8,260 bases of DNA. Origin: Verrucomicrobiota bacterium. GTDB lineage: Bacteria > Verrucomicrobiota > Verrucomicrobiia > Verrucomicrobiales > Verrucomicrobiaceae. The stretch lies in the NCBI GenBank assembly GCA_023429545.1, contig JAEYUU010000421.1:1-8260 (forward strand), read 5' to 3'. Numbering within the stretch: position 1 is the stretch's first letter; each line of letters starts with the position of its first letter. The notes under the pieces were generated by a model that did no database searches, was not told the origin of the DNA, and saw nothing but the letters and a program-made list of their open reading frames with translations. Both the position numbers and the translations under genes were made by a program. Below are positions 1 through 7,200 of this stretch, one piece after another.

Positions 1-605
1 GTCCATAGCTGGCCGATGGTGGTGTTCATGAGTTTGCCCATGTGGGCATCGCCATGCAGCGGCTGGTGCGGATGGCTGCCGAGTACCTCCAGGGATCGCG
101 TCAGATGATCGCGGAGCATCTGGAGGACAGGCACGGAGAAGTGTTCACGCCGCGCGAGCAGGTCCAGAAGCGAGATGCTCTCCGTGATGATGGCCAGCTT
201 GGGGAGCGGTTGGGAGAAGGTGCGCAGGATCTCATGGCATTGGTGAAGTGTCCTGCCGATTTCCTCAGGCTCGGGTCCTTTCTCAATCGCAGCTACATAC
301 TGCCAGAAGTTCATGGGGTATCCCAGGTGCTCATGCGGTCCCGGTGGCAGCGCGGGATGCAGGGGTATGATGGGAGCGCCATGTTCCGTGAGATGCTGGG
401 CGATGGCGTTCTCGCGGGCGAACCAGTCCGTGCCCTGGCGCGGACCATCCACATCCTGCACCACCCGCGCCACCAGCGTCTCCGTCAGGCGCAGCACCAG
501 CGTGCTGCCATTTTGGAGAATGTCGCAGCGGTCCGGTGTGATGCCGTGTGCCTGCACTACCTCCGTGGCGGCGCGTATGGGGAGATCTGTCGCGTGGGCA
601 TTCAT
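1..605 (-). CDS. Aminoglycoside-phosphotransferase (APH) family kinase, C-terminus cut off by the window edge
   Basis: Reading the minus strand from an ATG at 605 gives 201 codons with no stop before the left edge. The product looks like the APH/choline-kinase fold (phosphotransferase enzyme family). There is a short N-lobe with alternating strands (about residues 28-50), then a helix with the conserved Glu in WFARENAIAQHL (about 61-72). The catalytic loop is HGDAHMGKL, with H184 and D186 as the expected catalytic pair. The residue that is normally Asn in HGDxHxGN is Lys191 (codon AAA at 33-35), which is unusual. The DFE/DFD metal motif would lie just beyond the edge. The natural substrate cannot be read from sequence; many such proteins are not resistance enzymes. 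The gene starts 36 bases after trmO on the same strand, so the two are probably co-transcribed. No clear Shine-Dalgarno precedes the ATG, and upstream in-frame GTG and TTG codons are possible starts. The family call is fairly firm; the function is unknown. Confidence 0.72.
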   Translation of the reverse strand, partial: MNAHATDLPIRAATEVVQAHGITPDRCDILQNGSTLVLRLTETLVARVVQDVDGPRQGTDWFARENAIAQHLTEHGAPIIPLHPALPPGPHEHLGYPMNFWQYVAAIEKGPEPEEIGRTLHQCHEILRTFSQPLPKLAIITESISLLDLLARREHFSVPVLQMLRDHLTRSLEVLGSHPHQPLHGDAHMGKLMNTTIGQLW

Positions 606-641
606 CAAGCGAGGCGGACATCGCTGCAAACTCACTCCGGT

Positions 642-1316
642 TCAACCCAGAGGCTCGCAGCTCTTCACGTGCCCTCCATCCTCAGAGGAAATCCACCGCA
701 CACGCCAGCCCGCGATCTCCGTCACATATTCGCGCGCCGCATCATCGTGATACGCTGGCTGCGGTTGCAAAGACAGCGACTGGGAAATGATCTCGCGTAC
801 ATCCTCCGGCGCCGCGCTGTCGCAGTCCCAGTGCACCGGGAACGTGGGCGGCGGCGCATCCGCGAAACTGCTGCGCGCCTCGGGAATGGAGTCGGCATAG
901 CGGATGTACGGTTTGATGTCGAACACCGGTGTGCCGTCCACGAGATCCACGCCGGACACAAACAGGCGCGGTGCCATGTCGCCTTCCAGTTCCACACGGT
1001 CGAGCTTCACCACGGTCAAGGCGAGCCGGTTCGGGCGGAACGGCGAGCGCGTGGCAAAGACGCCCTTGCGCTCATTCCCGCCGAGCTTCGGCGGCCGCAC
1101 CATGAGGGACTTCGGCTCCTCCTCCACCAGGTGGAACTGCGTGATGAGCCACAGGTGGCTGAACTCCTCAATCCCGCGCACCGCCTCCTCGCGACGATAC
1201 GCCGGCGCGAACTCAATCACCCCCCACGCGGCCGACGCCAGTCCGGACTGACGCGGCACTCCGAACTTGTCCGTGTAACACGTGCGCAGCGTGGCGATGA
1301 TGTTCAGGGAGTGCAT
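642..1316 (-). CDS. trmO: tRNA (adenine(37)-N6)-methyltransferase TrmO (TsaA/YaeB family)
   Basis: TrmO uses S-adenosylmethionine to methylate N6 of t6A37 in ANN-decoding tRNAs, giving m6t6A next to the anticodon; it is cytosolic. The 224-residue product carries the family's landmarks in order: an early RQSGL segment (residues 22-26), EEFSHLWLI (50-58), the signature GVFATRSPFRPN (85-96), and the DLVDGTP...DIKPYI...ADS segment (124-143). A C-terminal QPQPAYHDD...R element (184-195) matches the small C-terminal domain of the E. coli-type enzyme. Length is close to the roughly 235 residues of E. coli TrmO. I chose ATG 1316 because the homologous part begins almost at once (strand NIIATLRT). An upstream TTG at 1370 would add 18 residues unlike the family. 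No Shine-Dalgarno is visible before either start. It is followed by the APH-fold kinase gene and is divergent from the DUF1080 gene. Family assignment is confident. Confidence 0.92.
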   Translation of the reverse strand: MHSLNIIATLRTCYTDKFGVPRQSGLASAAWGVIEFAPAYRREEAVRGIEEFSHLWLITQFHLVEEEPKSLMVRPPKLGGNERKGVFATRSPFRPNRLALTVVKLDRVELEGDMAPRLFVSGVDLVDGTPVFDIKPYIRYADSIPEARSSFADAPPPTFPVHWDCDSAAPEDVREIISQSLSLQPQPAYHDDAAREYVTEIAGWRVRWISSEDGGHVKSCEPLG

Positions 1317-1330
1317 GGGAGAGAGCAGTC

Positions 1331-1361
1331 GTATTACCGCGCCTGGCGGAAAGGAAGTCAA
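1331..1361 (-). promoter_or_regulatory. Candidate sigma70-like promoter for trmO
   Basis: On the minus strand TTGACT (1356-1361) is followed after 19 bases by TAATAC (1331-1336). The -35 box matches consensus at 5 of 6 positions, but the -10 box is poor (3 of 6) and the spacing is long. Transcription would begin only a few bases before ATG 1316, so a transcript from here would be nearly leaderless and would exclude the alternative TTG start at 1370. This is pattern matching only. Confidence 0.25.
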
Positions 1362-1459
1362 GATGCGCAAGGGGTGGGAGCATCGACACCCATTGATAGA
1401 AAGAGAGTCGGGCTCTTGATTCGTTTACAGGCAGTCACCGCACCTTATCCCAAACGCTC

Positions 1460-2245
1460 ATGTTCCGCTTTCTCCCCTGCCTCGCATGCATCGCATTCGT
1501 ACTCCCACTCGCTGCGGATGAAAAAGCGCCTTCACCGCCGGAGGGATTCACCGCCATCTTCAACGGCAGGAACCTTGAGGGCTGGAGCGGCAGTGACAAG
1601 TACTGGTCGGTCGAAGACGGCTGCCTCACCGGCGTGACCGATGGCAAGCTGGACTACAACCGCTTCATCACGTGGAAAGGCGGCCAGGTGAAGAATTTCG
1701 AACTTCGGGTGAAGGTCAAGGTCACCAAGGGTGGCAACAGCGGCCTGCAGTATCGCGGCAAGGAGCGGCCGGATCTGGGGGAGTGGGTGGTTACGGGTTA
1801 TCAGTGTGACGTCGTCCCTGGCCGGGAGGACTACAACGGCATGCTCTATGAAGAGCGCGGCCGGCGCATCCTCGCGCACACCGGGGAGAAGGTGGTGGTC
1901 GATCCTCAAGGCCAGCCCTGGGTGGTGGGCAAGCTCCTCACCCAAGTCTTCCCGCCCGACGAGTGGCATGAGTACCGCGTCCTCGTGGAAGGAAATCACC
2001 ACCAGCACTGGATCGATGGCGTACAAACCGTCGATGTCGTGGACCTGGATGAAAAGGGCCGCGCTTTGGAGGGCGTCATCGCCGTGCAGGTGCACGTCGG
2101 CCCCGCGATGAAGATCCAGTACAAGGATTTCTTCGTGAAACACCTCCCCGCAGATCTGCCACTGCTCACTCCTGCTCAAGCTCCCATCGCCGCCGATGCC
2201 GTGAAGGTGGTGCCGCAGGGTGGTGGCAAGCCGAAGAAGAAGTAG
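1460..2245 (+). CDS. Secreted DUF1080 / 3-keto-disaccharide hydrolase domain protein
   Basis: The 261-residue product has a short signal peptide: Arg3, a hydrophobic stretch at residues 4-17, and probable cleavage near A18/A19. The mature protein is therefore likely periplasmic or outside the cell. Residues 28-228 form one DUF1080 domain (Pfam 3-keto-disaccharide hydrolase, a concanavalin-like beta sandwich). Typical features are FTAIFNGRNLEGW (30-42), the GGNSGLQYRG element (91-100), GYQCDVVP (113-120), the DEWHEYRV strand (167-174) and the closing KIQYKDFFVKHL (218-229). The family is strongly expanded in Verrucomicrobia and Planctomycetes and is associated with glycan breakdown; a keto-glycoside hydrolase role is known for some members, and the substrate here cannot be told. 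The C-terminus ends in a basic low-complexity tail (GGGKPKKK). ATG 1460 is chosen because the signal peptide begins there; it has no visible Shine-Dalgarno. An early Cys10 is not in a proper lipobox. No sugar-metabolism partner gene is adjacent. Confidence 0.9.
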   Translation: MFRFLPCLACIAFVLPLAADEKAPSPPEGFTAIFNGRNLEGWSGSDKYWSVEDGCLTGVTDGKLDYNRFITWKGGQVKNFELRVKVKVTKGGNSGLQYRGKERPDLGEWVVTGYQCDVVPGREDYNGMLYEERGRRILAHTGEKVVVDPQGQPWVVGKLLTQVFPPDEWHEYRVLVEGNHHQHWIDGVQTVDVVDLDEKGRALEGVIAVQVHVGPAMKIQYKDFFVKHLPADLPLLTPAQAPIAADAVKVVPQGGGKPKKK

Positions 2246-2274
2246 GCATCGTGGGCACACTACGTTTTCTCATT

Positions 2275-2295
2275 GCATCATGCACGGCGTGATGC
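2275..2295. other. Strong intergenic hairpin between the DUF1080 and membrane-protein genes
   Basis: GCATCATGC (2275-2283) and GCGTGATGC (2287-2295) pair over 9 bp with one G-U wobble around a 3-base ACG loop. It lies 29 bases after the DUF1080 stop and directly before the next gene's start region. No T-run follows it on the plus strand (the next bases are GTGAGGGGG), so it is not a textbook rho-independent terminator. It could end or protect the upstream mRNA, or influence translation of the next gene. Confidence 0.6.
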
Positions 2296-2297
2296 GT

Positions 2298-2305
2298 GAG
2301 GGGGG
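2298..2305 (+). promoter_or_regulatory. Purine-rich ribosome-binding site that decides the start of the membrane-protein gene
   Basis: The run GAGGGGGG (2298-2305) lies just before the in-frame GTG at 2308 and inside the coding part of a longer reading from GTG 2296. It is the clearest Shine-Dalgarno-like run at any start in the window, although its spacing to GTG 2308 is short. It favours 2308 over 2296. Confidence 0.4.
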
Positions 2306-2307
2306 AT

Positions 2308-2916
2308 GTGAGCAACAGCGTCAATCGCATCTTCGACGATGAGCCACCGGTCAGAAAGACCGGTTCCAAGAATGACCCGACGAAGCTGCCCCTCCAGATA
2401 TTTGCCCTGCTTATCTGCTTTGGTGTTCCCGCATTGGTCACGGCACTCGCTCCGGTGTCATGGGTCAAGTTTGAGCGGCATGGAGACAAGGTCTCCGCGC
2501 AGGCAAAAGTCTGCCTGTTTTTCATCATCCCCTACAAGACAATCTCTGTTGACCCTGTCGTGGGATTCGCCAGGGATTCCAAAGCCGGGTCCGTTAGCGT
2601 CGAGAGACGCAGTGGTCGTCCGGACAAGAAAGTGCAGTCAGAGACGCAGGGCTTTCTCGTCATCCGTGGCGAGAATCAGGAGGCCCAGGTGCAGGTCACG
2701 CCACATGACCTCGATTCCGTGCTTGAGCGGTCGAACGCCTTCCTGAAGAACCCGCAGGCGACCGAATTGAAGATGTTCGTGGTCGCCAATTGGAAGTTCA
2801 GTGTCTTTGCCGGAGGGCTGGCAACGCTGCTGCCCGTGTTCTTGCTGGGGTGTTTCGCGGTTGTTTTGGGGCAGGGTCTGTTCCGCCGCTTGGGGTTTCC
2901 CAAAACGAAGCGCTGA
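2308..2916 (+). CDS. Uncharacterised membrane protein with two predicted transmembrane helices
   Basis: I do not recognise this family. From GTG 2308 the product is 202 residues; GTG 2296 would add four. It starts with a polar, charged cytoplasmic-looking stretch (1-27), then a hydrophobic helix at about 28-50. A mixed region of about 110 residues follows (51-163), containing a short hydrophobic strand VCLFFIIPY (68-76) and probable beta strands such as GFLVIRGE (115-122). A second helix spans about 164-191, and the protein ends in the basic tail RRLGFPKTKR. This is two helices bracketing a soluble domain that, by the positive-inside rule, would lie outside the membrane with both termini in the cytoplasm. 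No catalytic motif or cysteine pair is evident in the middle domain. It follows the DUF1080 gene by 62 bases, with a hairpin in between, so co-transcription is uncertain. It converges on pyrC with 31 bases between the stops. That it is a real gene is supported by ordinary amino-acid composition, coherent helices and a purine-rich ribosome site. Confidence 0.78.
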   Translation: MSNSVNRIFDDEPPVRKTGSKNDPTKLPLQIFALLICFGVPALVTALAPVSWVKFERHGDKVSAQAKVCLFFIIPYKTISVDPVVGFARDSKAGSVSVERRSGRPDKKVQSETQGFLVIRGENQEAQVQVTPHDLDSVLERSNAFLKNPQATELKMFVVANWKFSVFAGGLATLLPVFLLGCFAVVLGQGLFRRLGFPKTKR

Positions 2917-2950
2917 GAGCGCGGCTACGGCATTTAAAAAAATGCTCTCA
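2914..2950. terminator. Inverted repeat between convergent stops, possible weak bidirectional terminator
   Basis: TGAGAGC (2914-2920) and GCTCTCA (2944-2950) are perfect 7-bp inverted copies. The left arm holds the TGA of the membrane-protein gene and the right arm holds the TGA of pyrC on the other strand. An alternative inner hairpin, GCATTT (2930-2935) / AAATGC (2940-2945) around AAAA, shares two bases with the right arm. No classic T-tract follows on either strand, so the terminator role is inferred from position between convergent genes. Confidence 0.35.
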
Positions 2951-4042
2951 CCCCACGATCCGCCACGTCAGCTCCATGCCCATGCCAACAGGCAGCGGCG
3001 TCACGGGACCGGCGGGAGTCTCAAGCAGGGCTGTTATTGAGGGTGCCTTCTCCATCTGGAACTGTTGCGACGAAGTCGGGAAACCGTAGAACGCGGGACC
3101 ATTGAGACACAGGAAACGCTCAAAGAGGTCCTGGCCTTCAGATGTGCCGAGATCGACACCCGCCTCTTCAAACGCCATCGCGTAGAGTTGCGGAGCGCAA
3201 CCTCCGGTGAAGCATCCCGCCGCACAGCCGCAAGCAGTTGCCTTGGTGGTGTGCGGCGCACTGTCTGTGCCGGCGAAGAACTTGGCCTGGCCGGCGGTCG
3301 TCACCGTTTGCCGAAGCGCAGTTCGGTCATCCTGGAATTTCACGATGGGCAGGCAGTAGAGGTGATATTTCAGCCCCTGAATGAGATGGCCCAGCGTGTA
3401 GAGCAGATGCTGTGGGGTGATCGTCGCGCCGATGTGATCCGGCGTGTTCTTCACAAACTCCGCTGCCGTGCGCGTCGTGATGTGTTCGCACACGATCCGC
3501 AGGCGGGGATGCGCCTCGACGAGACGCGGCATCCGTTCGCTGTAGAACCGCGTCTCGGCATTCTGCTGCGCATCAATGTAGTCCGGCCCACTCAGCGCAT
3601 GCTGTTCCCCGTGAATGCACAGCACCACGCCCGCGTCCTCCATCGCCCGGAAGACCTCGCCGCCAATGAGGTCGTCCATTGGAAGTCCATGCTCCGCATT
3701 CGTCGTGCCGTGTGGCGGGTAGTACTTGCACGCCCGCAGCAATCCGGCAGCCGCACCTTCACGAATCATCGCTGCCGTGGTCTGGCGTGTCAGATACAGC
3801 GGCACGATGCACTGCTCAAACGCATCCGCTCCTGCCGCACGAAGTTCCGCCGCATAGCTCTCGATCGACCACCCATCATCCTGCGCCGCCCCTGACACCC
3901 TGGAGACCGGCGGCTGGGTATTCGGCATCGCCAGCGCCCCCGCACAGCCCATATCCTTGTGCGCCTGCACATAGGCCGCCATCACCGGTCCCTGGCGGAA
4001 GTGGGTGTGGAGATCGAACCATTTGGGAAGAGTGAGGCGCAT
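2948..4042 (-). CDS. pyrC: Dihydroorotase, class II (PyrC)
   Basis: PyrC reversibly cyclises N-carbamoyl-L-aspartate to dihydroorotate, the third step of UMP synthesis, in the cytosol. The 364-residue product is a full-length class II (E. coli-type, about 348 residues) TIM-barrel metallohydrolase. The binuclear zinc ligands are all visible: H12 and H14 in DLHTHFRQG, K106 (the lysine that is carboxylated) in CKYYPP, H144 in HGEQH, H187 in EHITT and D260 in GTDSAPH. R16 and N41 (MPNT) fit the usual carboxylate-binding residues. The cysteine-rich CGCAAGCFTGG stretch (271-281) matches the E. coli-type CGCAG segment that follows the GTDSAPH loop. ATG 4042 is preceded by a modest AGG at suitable spacing, and the metal-binding HTH motif begins 11 residues in, as expected. 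It lies 161 bases downstream of carB on the same strand, and a possible promoter of its own lies in that gap. No key residue is missing. Confidence 0.96.
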   Translation of the reverse strand: MRLTLPKWFDLHTHFRQGPVMAAYVQAHKDMGCAGALAMPNTQPPVSRVSGAAQDDGWSIESYAAELRAAGADAFEQCIVPLYLTRQTTAAMIREGAAAGLLRACKYYPPHGTTNAEHGLPMDDLIGGEVFRAMEDAGVVLCIHGEQHALSGPDYIDAQQNAETRFYSERMPRLVEAHPRLRIVCEHITTRTAAEFVKNTPDHIGATITPQHLLYTLGHLIQGLKYHLYCLPIVKFQDDRTALRQTVTTAGQAKFFAGTDSAPHTTKATACGCAAGCFTGGCAPQLYAMAFEEAGVDLGTSEGQDLFERFLCLNGPAFYGFPTSSQQFQMEKAPSITALLETPAGPVTPLPVGMGMELTWRIVG

Positions 4043-4118
4043 GGTGACCTGTTACCTTGGGATGGCACGGGATCAATCGAGAGGTGACGGAGCCACGGCA
4101 GAGGAGCGCAAACACAGG

Positions 4119-4146
4119 TGTATACGACGCTATCGTCCTACGCCAA
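4119..4146 (-). promoter_or_regulatory. Candidate promoter for pyrC in the carB-pyrC gap
   Basis: On the minus strand TTGGCG (4141-4146) and TATACA (4119-4124) are 16 bases apart; each matches the sigma70 consensus at 4 of 6 positions. The predicted transcript would have a leader of about 70 bases before ATG 4042. The 161-base gap between carB and pyrC otherwise shows only short weak inverted repeats and no reading frame worth calling. An imperfect palindrome (10 of 14 positions symmetrical) at 4043-4056 overlaps the ribosome-site region of pyrC. Confidence 0.3.
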
Positions 4147-4203
4147 GGCGTGACTCATCCGCACACCAATCCGGTGCTATCGCCAGTCCTGGGGGCCTGC
4201 CGA

Positions 4204-7200
4204 TTAGGAATGATACTCCTGCAGCGCCTTCACCTGCACCTCGCTGGCCTGAAGTGACTTGATGCCCTTCAGGGCGGCGTCCGCGCCGCGCATGGTGGTC
4301 ATGATGGGGATGCGGTTCGCCATGGCGGCGGTGCGAATCTTAACTTCATCCGCGCGCGGATTTTTGCCGGAGGGCGTGTTGATGATGAAGTGCATCTCCT
4401 TGTTCTTCATCAGGTCGATCACGTTGGGGCGTTGACCGCTGGCGAGCTTGGGCAGCTTGTTCACGGGGATGCCCGCTTCTTCAATTACGGTGGCGGTACC
4501 CGGTGTCGCGTAGATGGCGAAGCCGAGATCCGCATATCCCTTCGCGATGCGCGGGACCACGGTCTTGTCGCTTTCCTTCACGCTGATGAAAATGTTGCCG
4601 CCCTTGGGCAGCGCGCCGCCGGCAGCCATCTGGCTCTTGGCAAAGGCCATGCCGAGATCCGAGTCGATGCCCATGACCTCGCCAGTGCTCTTCATTTCCG
4701 GACCGAGCGCGATGTCCACACCGGTGAACTTGCTGAAGGGGAACACGGCCTCCTTTACACTGTGGTGCGTGGGAATCACCTCGGAGGTGAAGCCCAGCTC
4801 CTTGAGTGTCTTGCCTGCCATGATTTTGGCAGCGAGCTTCGGAAGCGCCACGCCAATCGCCTTGCTCACGAAGGGAGCGGTACGGCTGGCACGTGGGTTC
4901 ACTTCGATGACGTACAGATCATCGCCCTTCACGGCGAGCTGCATGTTCATCAGGCCACGCACGTTGAGCGCCTTGGCCAGCTTCTTGGCCGCATCACGGA
5001 TGCGTCCCTGCATCTCCAGAGTGAGCGAGAAGGGAGGAATCACGCACGCGCTGTCGCCGGAGTGGATGCCCGCTTCCTCGATGTGCTCCATGATGGCGCC
5101 CACCACGGTGGTCTCGCCATCGCTGATGCAGTCCACGTCCACCTCGGTGGCGTCTTCCAGGAAACGGTCCACCAGCACCGGGCGGTCGGGTGTCGCATCC
5201 ACCGCGTTCTGCATGTACTGCGTGAGCTCGGCATCCGAGTACACGATCTGCATGGCGCGGCCGCCGAGCACGAAGCTGGGGCGCACGAGGCTGGGATAAC
5301 CAATGCGCGCGGTGATGGCCAGCGCCTCCTCCGTGGAGGTCGCGGTGCCACTGGGGGCCTGCGCGAGGCCAAGTTCATCCAGCAGCGCGGCGAAGAGCTT
5401 GCGGTCTTCCGCGAGTTCGATGCTCTTGGGCGAGGTGCCGATGATGCGCACGCCGTTTTCCTCAAGACCCTTGGCGAGGTTCAGAGGCGTCTGCCCGCCG
5501 AACTGCACAATGACACCGAGCACCTCGTCATTCTGGTTCTCGCGCTCATAGATGTTGAGCACGTCTTCCAGGGTAAGCGGCTCGAAGTAGAGCTTGTCGC
5601 TCGTGTCATAGTCCGTGGAGACCGTCTCTGGATTCGAGTTCACCATGATGGTCTCGATGCCCAGCTCGCGAAGCGCGAAGGAGGCATGCACACAGCAGAA
5701 GTCGAACTCAATGCCCTGGCCGATACGATTCGGTCCACCACCGAGGATGATGACCTTCTTCTTGTCGCCATCGCGCACTTCATCTTCCACACCATAGGTG
5801 GAGTAGTAGTAGGGCGTGTACGCTTCGAATTCCGCCGCGCAGGTGTCGACGAGGCGGTAGGTGGGGATGATGTCCAAGTCCTTGCGCAACTTCCGAATCG
5901 AGCCGCTGGCCATACCCAACCTCCTCTCGAGTTGAATGTCGGAGAAGCCGAGACGCTTGGCTTTGCGAAGCCAAGCCGTCGTCTCTTGCACGCTTTCCCC
6001 AGGAGGCCGCTCACCTGCCAACTGGCGAGCGACGGCATTTTTTTGAAGCTCAGTAAGCTCGCGTTGCTCACTGTGCGCCTCCTTCACCAACTCCTCAATC
6101 TGCCTCAGGAACCACGGATCAATCTTCGTCAGTTCAAACACCTTCTCCACGCTCCAGCCTTTTGCAAAGGCTTGGCCGAGGAAGAAGATGCGCTCCGCGT
6201 TCGGCACCGTGAGCTTCGTGGTGAGCGACTCGTCATCCACCACCACATCCGCGCCATCGCCGATGAGGCCGAAACGCTTGATCTCCAGACTGCGCAGCGC
6301 CTTCTGCAGGGATTCCTTGAACGTACGACCGATGGCCATGGCCTCACCCACGGACTTCATCTGCGTGGTGAGCGTGGCATCCGCGCCAGGGAATTTCTCA
6401 AACGTGAAGCGTGGCACCTTCGTGACCACGTAGTCGATGGTCGGCTCGAAGGATGCCGGCGTCTCGCGTGTGATGTCGTTCTTCAGTTCATCCAGCGTGT
6501 AACCCACCGCGAGCTTGGCGGCGATTTTCGCGATGGGGAATCCTGTGGCCTTCGAGGCGAGCGCGGAGCTGCGGCTCACGCGGGGATTCATCTCGATCAC
6601 GATCATGCGGCCCGTATTGGGCTCCACGGCGAACTGGATGTTCGACCCGCCTGTCTCCACGCCGATCTCGCGGATGCACGCGAAAGACGCGTCACGCATG
6701 ATCTGGTACTCACGATCCGTGAGCGTCTGGATGGGCGCCACGGTGATGGAGTCACCCGTGTGCACTCCCATGGGGTCGAGGTTCTCGATGGAGCAGATGA
6801 TCACGCAGTTGTCCGCGCGGTCACGCATGACCTCCATTTCGAATTCCTTCCACCCCAGCAGTGATTCTTCAATGAGCACCTCCGTCACGGGCGAGAGATC
6901 CAGGCCACGGGAGACGATGTATTCGAATTCCTCGCGGTTGTAGGCAATGCCGCCGCCGGTGCCGCCGAGGGTGTAGGCGGGACGAATGATGAGCGGATAG
7001 GGGCTGGGGCGGCCCAAGAACTCCGCGATTTCCTCGGAGATCGTGATGGCCTCCTCCATGGTGTGCGCCACGCCGGACTGCGGCAGGTCGAGCCCGATTT
7101 TCAGCATCGCGTTCTTGAAGAGCAGACGGTCTTCGCCCTTCTCGATGGCATCCGCCTTCGCGCCGATCATGCGCACGTTGTGCTTCTCCAGGATGCCCGC

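Noticed and set aside
1401..1417. Short inverted repeat AAGAG/CTCTT upstream of the DUF1080 gene
   Set aside because: A 5-bp stem with a 7-base loop is too weak to separate from chance.
1393..1450. Promoter for the DUF1080 gene
   Set aside because: TTGATA (1393-1398) and TTGATT (1416-1421) are -35-like, but no acceptable -10 lies at normal spacing from either.
1460..1516. Possible lipoprotein signal at Cys10 of the DUF1080 protein
   Set aside because: The residues before Cys10 (C-L-A) do not form a proper lipobox, and the hydrophobic stretch continues well past it; a normal signal peptidase I site near residue 18-19 fits better.
42..1637. 531-codon plus-strand open frame
   Set aside because: It lies opposite trmO and the kinase and runs into the DUF1080 gene. 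Its Arg/His-rich composition fits an antisense frame of GC-rich coding DNA, and trmO has clear family motifs.
1532..2260. 242-codon minus-strand frame antisense to the DUF1080 gene
   Set aside because: The plus-strand product has a signal peptide and the full DUF1080 signature; this frame has neither.
3065..3895. 276-codon plus-strand frame antisense to pyrC
   Set aside because: Composition is Arg-rich with no motif, and pyrC carries all metal ligands on the minus strand.
4390..6864. 824-codon plus-strand open frame antisense to carB
   Set aside because: It is rich in His, Arg, Leu and Val and has no motif. Long antisense frames without stops are expected opposite GC-rich genes; carB on the other strand is certain.
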